Translations under genes and position numbers: made by a program | Origin: Chloroflexi bacterium CFX4 | Lineage (GTDB): Bacteria > Chloroflexota > Anaerolineae > Aggregatilineales > UBA2796 | Direction: 5' to 3' | Assembly (NCBI GenBank): GCA_021404685.1 | Contig: QWHC01000004.1 | Location: 100,697-164,696, forward strand | DNA: 64,000 nucleotides | Notes under the pieces: generated by a model | Seen by the model: the letters and a program-made list of their open reading frames with translations, nothing else | The model's database searches: none | Told to the model about the DNA's origin: nothing | Part shown: positions 15,890 to 24,428 of the stretch, piece after piece | How the letters are laid out: the number at the start of each line of letters is the position of its first letter | How positions within the stretch are numbered: the stretch's first letter is position 1

Positions 15890-17881
15890 TTAGCACAGCT
15901 TTTCTTTGATGCGCTGTGCCACAATGTGCGCGAGCGCCATGATCGTCAGCATCGGGTTGACGCCGGACGCCGTCGGCAAGGCGCTGGCGTCTGCCACAAA
16001 CAGATTTTCGACCTCAAAGGTTTCGCCGTTGGGCGCGATTGCACCGCGTGACGGGTTGGCTGCCATGCGGCAGGAGGACATTTGGTGCGCGCTGCCCAAG
16101 ATGAAGCTGTTGCTTGGCAGGTCGGCTGCCGCCACCGCCGCCAACCACGCCTCAAAATCGCCCGCGTCACGGCGATACATCGGGACGCGGTGATAGGGCG
16201 CGGCGAGCCAATCAGCGCCGGCGGCGTGGTGAATGCGAAGTGCCTCCAGCACGCCGCGCAGCAAATGCGCCCGATCATACGCCGAGAGCTTGTAGAAAAC
16301 GGCAGGCGATCCGTCCTTTTTCAGCCGCACACTGCCGCCGTCGCGGTCACGGGCAATGATTAGGATGTTGGCGAGGTTGGCGTAGCGCGCCATGGCCTGT
16401 TTGTGCTGCAAGCCGTCCTGCCATGGCATGGCAACCGCCGCCAAACCGGGATGTCCCGGTGCGGATTCGAGCGTCACGCCATAGCCGCGCCCGTCCAGAT
16501 CGTTGAAGTGCGGGACGTAGTGGCTCATCATAACGCCCGACCAGCCATTAATCAGCTCTGGATAGAAGCCGAAGGCGCCCGTGCTTGGGTGCAGGTGCAA
16601 ATTGCGCCCGATATGTGCATTGGTCAGACCAGAGCGCAGCAGCAGCGCGGGCGTATGCAGCGCACCTGCCGCCGAGACAACCGCCCGCGCCTTCACGGTG
16701 AGCGGCACGCGCCGCCCGTCGGCTGTTTGGGCAGTGCCTTCCACGCCGCGCACCGAATCGCCTTCAATCAGGATGCGATCCACCTGCACGCCCACTGCAA
16801 TCCGCGCATTGTTTTGGCAGGCGTCCTGCAAATAGGTTTTGAGGACCCCTTGCTTAGCGCCATGCGCGCAGCCAAAGCCGCAGGCACCGCAATCGGCACA
16901 GTTTTTCACGTTGCGCGGAATCGGCTTAATCGCATAGCCGAGCGCTTGTGCGCCGCGCACCAAGACCGCATTGCGCGGATTGGCGTCCGACTCTGCCTCT
17001 GTGACGTGGATGCGCGCCGAAACAGCGTCGAGCGCGCTCTGAAAGGTGCCATCGGTGAAATCTACGCCGTAGTCTCGCGCCCAACCCTCCAGCACATGCT
17101 CAGGCGTGCGGAGCGCCGCCGACCAGTTCACAGTTGTGCCGCCGCCCAGCGTGCTGCCTGCCAAGATCATCATGCTCAGGTCTTCGCTGACCATGAAGCC
17201 GCCTTTTTCAAACATGCGCGCTTGGCTGCGCACCTCATAGCCGTCAAAGTCAGGCTCGGCGTAGTAGCCGCCCTTTTCCAGCACGATCACATCCAGCCCG
17301 ACGGCGCTTAGCTCGGCGGCAAGCACACCGCCGCCCGCACCGCTGCCCACGATCACGACATCGGTCGTGAGGGTGGTCGCTTCGCTAAACGCCAGTGGAT
17401 GGATCGGCTTGGGCAGGCTGGGCGGCGGCGCAGGTTTTGGGTAGCCAAGCGCTTCCCAATTCGGATTTCCGCCGTTCGCGTCCGCGTCCGCGTAAAAGAG
17501 CAGCAGCGTCAGGCGCTTGAAAGTCATAAAGACGCGCCGCATCAAATCAAAGCGGCTATCTGCCCAAGCGCGTAGCAGCGCCGTACGCCCGTTCAAGTCC
17601 ATCTCCAGGAAAGAGCGCCCATCGCCGCCAAGCAGGGCATTTGCAAAGGGCTGCGCCAACAAATCAAGCACCCATCGAATTTGATCTACGCGCTCTGGCG
17701 CCACGCTGTGCAGAATTTCGGCGAGGCGGGTCGGCACCCCTATGGCGCTGGCAGGGCGCGCATACAGGTGATAGGGATCGGGCTGCTCAATGGCAAGGGC
17801 AGGCGCTAACGTATCGCAGATCAGGCGCAGCACAGCCATTTGGCGCGCTGTAAAGGCTTGTGGGTCGGTTGCTTGGCTCAT
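15890..17881 (-). CDS. GMC-family FAD oxidoreductase
   Basis: About 663 residues. The first roughly 150 residues (TARQMAVLRLICDTLAPAL) resemble the small-subunit-like extension found in long-chain alcohol oxidases. The FAD-binding start VVIVGSGAGGGVLAAEL and E-rich VIVLEKGGYY follow, then a cysteine cluster NCADCGACGFGC, and the GMC C-terminus with SAHQMSSCRM and SGVNPMLTIMALAHIV. It oxidises an alcohol or sterol-like substrate with FAD. The ATG at 17881 (MSQATD) is preferred to a TTG at 17896. The four cysteines could hold a metal, but this is only suggestive. Confidence 0.88.
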   Translation of the reverse strand: MSQATDPQAFTARQMAVLRLICDTLAPALAIEQPDPYHLYARPASAIGVPTRLAEILHSVAPERVDQIRWVLDLLAQPFANALLGGDGRSFLEMDLNGRTALLRAWADSRFDLMRRVFMTFKRLTLLLFYADADANGGNPNWEALGYPKPAPPPSLPKPIHPLAFSEATTLTTDVVIVGSGAGGGVLAAELSAVGLDVIVLEKGGYYAEPDFDGYEVRSQARMFEKGGFMVSEDLSMMILAGSTLGGGTTVNWSAALRTPEHVLEGWARDYGVDFTDGTFQSALDAVSARIHVTEAESDANPRNAVLVRGAQALGYAIKPIPRNVKNCADCGACGFGCAHGAKQGVLKTYLQDACQNNARIAVGVQVDRILIEGDSVRGVEGTAQTADGRRVPLTVKARAVVSAAGALHTPALLLRSGLTNAHIGRNLHLHPSTGAFGFYPELINGWSGVMMSHYVPHFNDLDGRGYGVTLESAPGHPGLAAVAMPWQDGLQHKQAMARYANLANILIIARDRDGGSVRLKKDGSPAVFYKLSAYDRAHLLRGVLEALRIHHAAGADWLAAPYHRVPMYRRDAGDFEAWLAAVAAADLPSNSFILGSAHQMSSCRMAANPSRGAIAPNGETFEVENLFVADASALPTASGVNPMLTIMALAHIVAQRIKEKLC

Positions 17882-18062
17882 AATGGCTAACCACAATCTC
17901 TAAAAGGCTTTTTGAAAGGTCAGCCGCAATTATAGCAGGCTACGAGCAGATTGTGTGCGTTTCGCTGCACAGGCGAGCGCGGTGAACATCAAGGCTATGC
18001 GCTGCTGTGCCAAGCGCCCTTCCCAAACCTTCCGCTTCCCTATCACTGCCAGCCTTACCCCA

Positions 18063-18100
18063 GTCCCGCCTCTCCTTTCCCTGCGGGCGGGGAAAGGGGG
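18063..18100 (+). repeat. Intergenic palindromic repeat, copy A
   Basis: CCTTTCCC and GGGAAAGG arms around a TGCGGGCG loop, in the gap before dus. It is one of six copies in this window. Confidence 0.75.
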
Positions 18101-18177
18101 GGCTGCGCCGCCGCACCTAGACTTGGGGCGCGGCTCTGCTATAATGCCTTATAACGTTCCGTGTGTGCGAGTGAACC

Positions 18178-19194
18178 ATGCTTTCTGCGCCGCCCCTAAC
18201 CCAATCTGCCGACCAGATCGCTCTTGTGCCTTTCGAGATCGGCAACATCCGCATTGAAACGCCGCTGACCCTTGCGCCCATGGCAGGGCAGACCAGCTAC
18301 GCCTTGCGCGCTTTGTGCCGCCAACAAGGCGATTGCGGCTTGGTTTGCACGGAACTGCTGAGCAGCCAAGCCATTCACTACAAAAGCCGCAAAACGTTCG
18401 ATATGCTGGATTGGTCGCCCGATGAATTTCCGTTCGCCGTGCAGCTTTACGGCAGCGAGCCAAGCGTGATGGCAGAGGCGGCGCGTTTCGTGGTAGATCG
18501 CGGCGCCAGCATCGTAGACATTAACATGGGCTGTTGGGTGCCAAAGGTTGCCAAGAGCGGCGCCGGCGCTGCCTTGCTGCGCGATGTCTGCACGGCGACA
18601 ATGGTTGTGGAAGCAGTGGTGCGTGCCGTGAAAGTGCCTGTCACGGTGAAGGTGCGCGCCGGCTGGGACGCCGATACGCTGACGGCGGTGCCTTTCGCAC
18701 GCGCTGCGGAAGGCGTGGGCGCGAAGGCGATTGCGGTGCATGGGCGCACGGCAGCGCAAGGCTTCAGCGGCAGCGCCGATTGGTCGGTCATTCGGCAGGT
18801 GAAAGAAGCTGTGCGAATTCCGGTCATCGGAAATGGCGATGTGAGCAACGCGCAAGATGCGATCCGCATGTTCCGCGAGACGGGCTGCGATGCAGTCATG
18901 ATCGGGCGCGCTGCGATGGGCAAGCCGTGGCTGTTTAAGCACATTGCCCATGAAATCCGCACGGGCGAGAAATTGCCGCCGCCCTCACCACACGAAATTG
19001 CACAGTTGGCGCTTCAACACGCCCGCTTGGCGCTCTCGCGCACGGCGCTTTCCGAACGGCAAGCCTGCCTTGAACTGCGCGGACAGCTCACACAGTATCG
19101 GCTTGGCACAAAATATGCCGCCGCCTTGCGCGATCAATTGGTGCGTGCTGAGTCGCTGGCGGATATTGAGGCGTGTTTTCGGATCATCGAATAG
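18178..19194 (+). CDS. dus: tRNA-dihydrouridine synthase (DusB-like)
   Basis: 338 residues. FMN-barrel start LAPMAGQTSYALRALC, then FAVQLYG, the catalytic Cys in DINMGCWVPKV followed by SGAGAALLRD, VKVRAGW, AVHGRTAAQGF and VIGNGDV. It reduces specific uridines in the D-loop of tRNAs using NADPH. It is followed after 9 bp by tmk. Confidence 0.95.
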   Translation: MLSAPPLTQSADQIALVPFEIGNIRIETPLTLAPMAGQTSYALRALCRQQGDCGLVCTELLSSQAIHYKSRKTFDMLDWSPDEFPFAVQLYGSEPSVMAEAARFVVDRGASIVDINMGCWVPKVAKSGAGAALLRDVCTATMVVEAVVRAVKVPVTVKVRAGWDADTLTAVPFARAAEGVGAKAIAVHGRTAAQGFSGSADWSVIRQVKEAVRIPVIGNGDVSNAQDAIRMFRETGCDAVMIGRAAMGKPWLFKHIAHEIRTGEKLPPPSPHEIAQLALQHARLALSRTALSERQACLELRGQLTQYRLGTKYAAALRDQLVRAESLADIEACFRIIE

Positions 19195-19203
19195 AGACGT
19201 ACT

Positions 19204-19824
19204 ATGTTCATCACCTTTGAAGGCGGCGAAGGCAGCGGCAAGACCACGCAGATTGCCCTGCTGCGCGAATGGCTGGAACGGCGCGGCTTCCGCAGCCTGA
19301 CCACCCGTGAACCCGGCGGCACGCCGCTTGGCGCAAAGCTGCGCGAATTGTTATTGGACGTGCGGAGTCAGGTCGAGCCAAGCGCCGAATTATTGCTCTA
19401 CGCCGCTGACCGCGCACAGCACGTCGCCGCGCTGATCCGCCCCGCTTTGCAGGCAGGCACCGTCGTCCTGAGCGACCGCTACGCCGATAGCACCCTTGCT
19501 TATCAGGGCTACGGGCGCGGGCTCGATCTGGCAGCCTTACAGCACATCACAGCCTTTGCCACCGGCGGCTTGCAGCCCGATCTAACCTTCTTCCTCGATA
19601 TTGATCCGGCGCAAGGCTTGGCGCGCCGCGCGCAAGAGGGCGCGCTTAACCGCTTGGACGCGCTCTCTTTGGCGTTTCATCAGCGCGTGCGCGAAGGCTA
19701 CCTTGCCCTGATCGCCGCCCAACCACAGCGTTGGGTACGCATTGACGCTGATCAGCCGCTGGCAGTGGTGCAAGGCACCATTGCCGCCGTTGTGGAAGAA
19801 CGGTTGGTGTTGGGGCGCGCTTAA
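19204..19824 (+). CDS. tmk: Thymidylate kinase
   Basis: 206 residues. P-loop FEGGEGSGKTTQ, TREPGGTPLGAKLRELLLD, the DRY motif SDRYADSTLAYQGYGRGLD, and the lid RRAQEG. It phosphorylates dTMP to dTDP for DNA synthesis. Its last 4 bp overlap the convergent ABC permease-MenA gene. Confidence 0.97.
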   Translation: MFITFEGGEGSGKTTQIALLREWLERRGFRSLTTREPGGTPLGAKLRELLLDVRSQVEPSAELLLYAADRAQHVAALIRPALQAGTVVLSDRYADSTLAYQGYGRGLDLAALQHITAFATGGLQPDLTFFLDIDPAQGLARRAQEGALNRLDALSLAFHQRVREGYLALIAAQPQRWVRIDADQPLAVVQGTIAAVVEERLVLGRA

Positions 19825-21500
19825 CCCAGCAAGCTGAGCATGAGCGCCAGCACCCAACCGCCCACCAAGAGCATCCCAAAGCGCGCATGAAGCTGTGCCG
19901 TTTTCCGCAGCACTGGGTTTAAGGCGGCAGGCTCTGTGTTAACTGCAACGCGCTGCATCAAGCCATAAGCCTGTGGAAAGGTTAGGAGCGCCAGCAGCGC
20001 CAAAAACGGCGCAATGCCGAAAAGCACCGTTAGGATCAGCGCCGCATAGGTGCCGCCGATGAGCAGGTAGTACTCCCAGTTGGCGCGCTTTCTGCCAAGC
20101 AACGTGGCAAGGGTGCGCTTGCCGATCTGCTTATCGCTCTCCAGATCGCGCAGGTTGTTGGCGTGCAGGATGGCAGCCACCAAAAAGCCAATCGGCAGCG
20201 AGGCAATCAGTGCCGCTAGGCTGACTTGCCCCGCCTGCACATAGTACGCGCCGATCACAATGATCGGACCCATGAAGATGAACACTGTGATCTCGCCCAA
20301 CCCAATATAGGCAAGCGCCGCCGGACCTGCTGTGTAGAAAAAGCCCGCCAAAACGCTGATAATGCCCAAGATCAGGATGAACTCGCCCGCCACACTGACG
20401 ATGTACAACCCGATGACTGAGCCAAGCCCAAAGGCTGCCATACCGCCGATGAAGACTTGGCGCGGCGTCAGTTCGCCGCGCTGAATGGCGCCGCCCACAC
20501 CCAGCGAGCGTTCGTTATCGGCACCTTTGACGTGATCGTAGTAATCGTTGATCAGGTTCGTGCCAGCTTGCAGCGCCACGGAGCCGATCAGTGCCAAGAG
20601 GAACAGCAGTGGATTGAAGTAGCCTTGCCAGGCGGCAATTGCCGTGCCAAGCAGCACCGGCACCACCGCCGCCGTAAAGCTGAACGGGCGCGCCGCACGC
20701 CACCAAATGCGGACGAAGCGCTGCACAGGCGACTCGTCAGGGCGCACTTCGGCTTGGCGCGGCTGCCAGGCGATCAGGTTTGGCGTGATCAGGTCAATCA
20801 GCAAGCTGAGCAGCCAGCCTGTGATCGCAATCGCCACGATGCCCGCACCCAAACGGTTCACAGAGTAGATTTGCCCGGCATCCCACGCATATTTGCCAAT
20901 GCCGCTTTGCGCGCCGAACAACTCCACACCGACGATCAGCGTCATGCTATATGCCAAGCCGAGCTTCAGGCTATTCATAATGCTTGGCAGCGCAGCCGGC
21001 AGCGCCACCGTCCAAAACTCATTCCAGCGCGAAGCACCGTAGCTGCGCGCCACCTCGAAATATTTCGGATCAATGCGGTAGACCGCCGCCGCCGTATCCA
21101 ACAACAAGATCGGCATGACGCTGAACGAGAGCGACAGCACCCGCGCACGCTCATCAAAGCCAAGCGCCAGCACCACGAACGGAATCAGCAAGATTTTGGG
21201 GATCGGATTAATGGCAGTGATGATCGGGCGCAAAATGGCGCTTGCCGTTGGGCTGATGCCGATCAGCAAGCCAAGCCCAACGCCCGCCAGCGCGCCGACG
21301 AGGAAGCCAAGCGTGATGCGTAGCAGACTCACGCCTAGCTCGCGCCAAAGCTGCCCCGTCTCCGCAAGTTTTTGCAGCTCGACAAAGACTTGGGAAGGCT
21401 GCGGAATGAAGCGGCGATTCAGCCAACCTTGCTGCACCGCCACTTCCCATAGCACAATCAAGAGGATGGGTGAGATAACAGAGAGCCAACGTCTGCTCAC
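19821..21500 (-). CDS. ABC transporter permease fused to MenA-type prenyltransferase
   Basis: One unbroken 559-residue frame. Residues 1-245 are a whole NitT/TauT (SsuC/TauC-like) permease: six helices, INPIPKILLIPFVVLALG, and the EAA loop YFEVARSYGASRWNEFW...ALP at about 147-172. A 20-residue hydrophilic linker follows. Residues 265-559 are a whole UbiA-superfamily MenA: RPFSFTAAVVPVLLGTA, first Asp motif NLINDYYDHVKGAD (N318, D319, D322), second Asp motif NNLRDLESDKQIGKRTLA (D452, D456). MenA prenylates DHNA to make demethylmenaquinone. The start is GTG with AAGGA upstream. No matching ABC ATPase or binding protein is nearby. Two in-frame GTGs in the linker (V252, V259) could allow a separate MenA. 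Confidence 0.85.
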   Translation of the reverse strand: MSRRWLSVISPILLIVLWEVAVQQGWLNRRFIPQPSQVFVELQKLAETGQLWRELGVSLLRITLGFLVGALAGVGLGLLIGISPTASAILRPIITAINPIPKILLIPFVVLALGFDERARVLSLSFSVMPILLLDTAAAVYRIDPKYFEVARSYGASRWNEFWTVALPAALPSIMNSLKLGLAYSMTLIVGVELFGAQSGIGKYAWDAGQIYSVNRLGAGIVAIAITGWLLSLLIDLITPNLIAWQPRQAEVRPDESPVQRFVRIWWRAARPFSFTAAVVPVLLGTAIAAWQGYFNPLLFLLALIGSVALQAGTNLINDYYDHVKGADNERSLGVGGAIQRGELTPRQVFIGGMAAFGLGSVIGLYIVSVAGEFILILGIISVLAGFFYTAGPAALAYIGLGEITVFIFMGPIIVIGAYYVQAGQVSLAALIASLPIGFLVAAILHANNLRDLESDKQIGKRTLATLLGRKRANWEYYLLIGGTYAALILTVLFGIAPFLALLALLTFPQAYGLMQRVAVNTEPAALNPVLRKTAQLHARFGMLLVGGWVLALMLSLLG

Positions 21501-21545
21501 GGCATGTTCCTTGCTGCAATCTGAGATGTTCAGATTATAGCAGGC

Positions 21546-22523
21546 TTAGGGTTGGCGCGGCGGCTGCTCCATAGTGATCGGCGTCTCGCCCACATTGGGA
21601 CGGTTCGCGGTGCGCTCCGGCGTCAGCGATTTTAGGAAGCGGTTGAGCAGTTGGAAGACGATGTTCTGCTGCCAACCGACAATGAACGCCAACAGCCAGA
21701 TGACCAGCGAACTTTGCAGCTCGCTCTCTGGGCGCGTGATGATGTTCGCGGTGAAGGTTGAGGCACTGACCACAAAGAACACAAAGACGACCAAGCCCAA
21801 CATGCCGCCCATAATCGGGTTGAGCAAATACCAGGTGATGTGCATCGGATCGAAGTCGCGGCGGACGGTGGTATGCTCATGGAGCGCCATCATGCCGTTA
21901 AAGACTGCGCCAAAGACGCCGCTCAGGATAGGCAGCCATGCCAATTTCATGATCGAGACGCTCTCCGGGATCAGGGCGCGGAAGCTGCTATCCAGCCCGA
22001 TTGCCAGCACCGTTCCCACCAACCAAACCAGATGATACAACACCAAAACACCGCGATAACGGCGCACATCGGTAACCACGCGCTCCTCGCGGGCAAGATC
22101 AGCGCTGATCAGGTAATAAATCTGCTGCGCTTCCTCATAATTCGAATCTGAATCAAGCAGCAGCGTGCGCGCATAGAGCAAATCTTTTTGGTAGGCATCC
22201 GTATTGGTGCGGTCGGCGCGCACACTTTTCACCACGCGCTCTTGCAATTCGGTGATCTTTGCCCACAGGTCGGCAAGGTCTTTCTCTTTCACGTAGCGCT
22301 TTTGCGTCTCAGGGTTGCCGGGCTTGCTTGGCGTAATAACCTGGCTCGCCGGCAAGCGCGAGAAGGGTAACACGGCAAAAGGTTCGCGCAGGCGGCTGAG
22401 GCGCGCCTCCTCAATAACAGGGTTCGGCGCGATCATGACGCGCTGAATGCCCGCCGATCCAACGGCGGAAAGCGCCTCGCTGCCTTCAGGTGGCGTCGCG
22501 GTTGGCTCAGGTGAAATAGACAT
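21546..22523 (-). CDS. Unknown protein with soluble N-terminus and four membrane helices
   Basis: About 325 residues. The first 170 are hydrophilic with a helical, probably coiled stretch (LADLWAKITELQERVVKS). Four hydrophobic helices follow, the last before a short Pro-rich tail. I do not recognise a family. The start at 22523 (MSISPEP) is chosen for the GGGAG upstream; a GTG at 22562 would add 13 residues. It lies between the histidine kinase and the permease-MenA gene on the same strand, 45-50 bp from each, so one transcript is likely. Confidence 0.7.
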   Translation of the reverse strand: MSISPEPTATPPEGSEALSAVGSAGIQRVMIAPNPVIEEARLSRLREPFAVLPFSRLPASQVITPSKPGNPETQKRYVKEKDLADLWAKITELQERVVKSVRADRTNTDAYQKDLLYARTLLLDSDSNYEEAQQIYYLISADLAREERVVTDVRRYRGVLVLYHLVWLVGTVLAIGLDSSFRALIPESVSIMKLAWLPILSGVFGAVFNGMMALHEHTTVRRDFDPMHITWYLLNPIMGGMLGLVVFVFFVVSASTFTANIITRPESELQSSLVIWLLAFIVGWQQNIVFQLLNRFLKSLTPERTANRPNVGETPITMEQPPRQP

Positions 22524-22574
22524 GGCACTTGCTCCCAGCAGAAAATCAGTCAGCCACACCACCCATTATAGCGC

Positions 22575-24233
22575 TTATTCGCCTGCCTGGCTGCGATAGG
22601 GCAAAATCAGGCTGAAGGTGGTGCCTTTGTTCTGCCAAAGCGTGCTGAATAAGGGCAGTTCGCTATAGACGGTGACGCGCCCTTTATGCTGCTCTGCCAC
22701 GGATTTCACAATTGCCAAGCCCAGCCCGGTGCCAACTGCTTTGTTCTCGGCGTGCCGCACGCGGTAGAAGCGGTCAAAAAGGCGGCGCTGTGCCTCCCGC
22801 GGGATGCCGGGTCCGTTATCCTGCACTTGCAGCACCAGTTCATATTGCGCGTCTGTCTCGCGCAGCAAGGCGCGCAGCGTGATCTGACCGCCCTCTTGCG
22901 TGTATTTGTAGGCGTTGCTGATCAGGTTCATGACTGCCCGTGAGAGCCAGCGCTCATCGCCTGAGAAGGCGGGCAGCCCTTCTTCCATCTCAAGGATCAG
23001 GGCTTGGCGCTTATTCGCCAGCATGGGGCGCATATCATCAGCGCAGCGCGAGAGCATCTCAAAGACGTTGATCGGCTCAAAGCGCATCCCAATACCAGAT
23101 TCGATATGTTCAAGGTTCAAAAGATCATCAATTAAATCTTGCATCCGCCCAATGCCGCGAAAGGCTATTTCAAAAATCTCTTTATCACTCTCAGTCAGCC
23201 GATCTTCCCAATGCCTGCCCAGCATATGCAGCGCGCCCAAGGTCACGCCCAGCGGATTTCGCAGTTCGTGCGCCGCCGTTTGAATGAAACTTAGGCGGGC
23301 TTGCTCTGCCTGCTTTTGATGGGAAATATCGCGGAAGACGACCACCCAACTTGGCTCGGTGTCCTCTGCGTGCGCGGCGACCGGTGCCACTTCACACATC
23401 AGATAATGCCCATTGGTCAGCAGCACTTCAAAAAGGCGCTCGGTCGAATCTGGGCGGAGCGCCTCGCACAAGCGCTCGCGGATGGCGGGCAGAAAATCTG
23501 CATCGCACAGCGGCTTGCCCAACAGGTTGCCTTTGGCGTTGAACAAGCGCTGGGCGGCATGGTTCACCAGATTGATCACGCCGCGCCCATCGGTAGCGAT
23601 GATGGCATCGGCTGTGGCGTGCAGGATTGCCTCTAGGCGCTGCTGCTGTGCGCGCACCGATTCAACCAGCAGCGCATTATCAATCGCCAAGCCTACCTGA
23701 TCGGCAATCACCTGCAAAATGCTCATCTCTGCGCCGCTGAACTCATACGGCACACGGCTCATCACGCTCAGCACGCCGACCACTTTGCCGCGTGCGTGCA
23801 TCGGCACCATCGCCATCGCCTTCACCTGCTCCGCCACGAAATCTGGCACGCTCAGGCGTGGGTCTTCACTTAGCTCACCAGTAATGACGGGCTGTCCGCT
23901 GTTCACCACCAAACCCGATAAGCCTTCGCCGAGTTTCACGCGCATTGGCTCAGAGGTAAAATCGTACCGCCAGCCGCGCTGAGCATACATCACCAGTTCG
24001 TTGGTGCTGCGATCAATCAGGCTGATGCCGCTGGCATCTAACGGGACAAGTTTCAGCACTGCCTCCAACGCTGCATTGAGTGTGTGTTTGAGGTCAGGCG
24101 AGCTGGCAGCCGCCGTGATCACATTATTGATCGCCAACAATTGATCAGTTTGGCGTTTGAGGGTATCAAAGAGCGGTGCTTGGTCGGCATCTGCCTGCAC
24201 CAAGCGCTGTGCCTGAGAGAGTTTACCCGTCAT
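22575..24233 (-). CDS. GAF-PAS sensor histidine kinase
   Basis: About 552 residues, no membrane helix. GAF domain about 20-185 (LNAALEAVLKLVPLDASGISL), a PAS domain about 200-310 (LEAILHATADAIIATDGRGVI), the HisKA H-box FIQTAAHELRNPLG and HATPase N-box NLISNAYKYTQEGG, DNGPGIP and GTGLGLAIVKSV. A soluble hybrid-free kinase sensing a small ligand or redox; no response regulator is adjacent. AAAGGTGAT precedes the chosen ATG at 24233. Confidence 0.92.
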   Translation of the reverse strand: MTGKLSQAQRLVQADADQAPLFDTLKRQTDQLLAINNVITAAASSPDLKHTLNAALEAVLKLVPLDASGISLIDRSTNELVMYAQRGWRYDFTSEPMRVKLGEGLSGLVVNSGQPVITGELSEDPRLSVPDFVAEQVKAMAMVPMHARGKVVGVLSVMSRVPYEFSGAEMSILQVIADQVGLAIDNALLVESVRAQQQRLEAILHATADAIIATDGRGVINLVNHAAQRLFNAKGNLLGKPLCDADFLPAIRERLCEALRPDSTERLFEVLLTNGHYLMCEVAPVAAHAEDTEPSWVVVFRDISHQKQAEQARLSFIQTAAHELRNPLGVTLGALHMLGRHWEDRLTESDKEIFEIAFRGIGRMQDLIDDLLNLEHIESGIGMRFEPINVFEMLSRCADDMRPMLANKRQALILEMEEGLPAFSGDERWLSRAVMNLISNAYKYTQEGGQITLRALLRETDAQYELVLQVQDNGPGIPREAQRRLFDRFYRVRHAENKAVGTGLGLAIVKSVAEQHKGRVTVYSELPLFSTLWQNKGTTFSLILPYRSQAGE

Positions 24234-24259
24234 AGCGGCATCACCTTTGCGCTTATGGA

Positions 24260-24415
24260 TTACACGTTGAAAAAACCAAGCAACCATGCCACGAAAAACA
24301 CAACAGCTAACATTGCCAAAAGGATCAGCCAAGCGCGCGCACGCCCATCGGTGCGTGCGCTTGGTTGAAGCCCCTCATCCGGTGCAGCGCGGTCAGGCGG
24401 CGTATTCGGTTTCAT
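24260..24415 (-). CDS. Small single-helix membrane protein (51 residues)
   Basis: ATG at 24415 with AGGA about 9 bases upstream, stop TAA at 24260. The N-terminal half is hydrophilic (MKPNTPPDRAAPDEG), then Arg-rich RTDGRARAW, then one membrane helix LILLAMLAVVFFVAWLLGFF, ending NV. The positive residues just before the helix predict a cytoplasmic N-terminus. It ends 26 bp before the histidine kinase start, on the same strand, so it is probably its first-gene partner. Function unknown. Confidence 0.6.
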   Translation of the reverse strand: MKPNTPPDRAAPDEGLQPSARTDGRARAWLILLAMLAVVFFVAWLLGFFNV

Positions 24416-24428
24416 ATCGCTTCATCCT

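Noticed and set aside
16403..17311. Long plus-strand frame opposite the GMC gene
   Set aside because: It is an antisense shadow of a clear enzyme gene, with Arg/His/Ala-rich sequence and no motifs.
20457..21323. 288-residue plus-strand frame opposite the ABC permease-MenA gene
   Set aside because: Antisense shadow; very rich in Arg, Gln and His, without any domain.
19821..21500. Two separate genes misjoined by a frameshift
   Set aside because: The frame is open through the linker with normal codon use and no stop; only internal GTGs without good ribosome sites could give a separate MenA.
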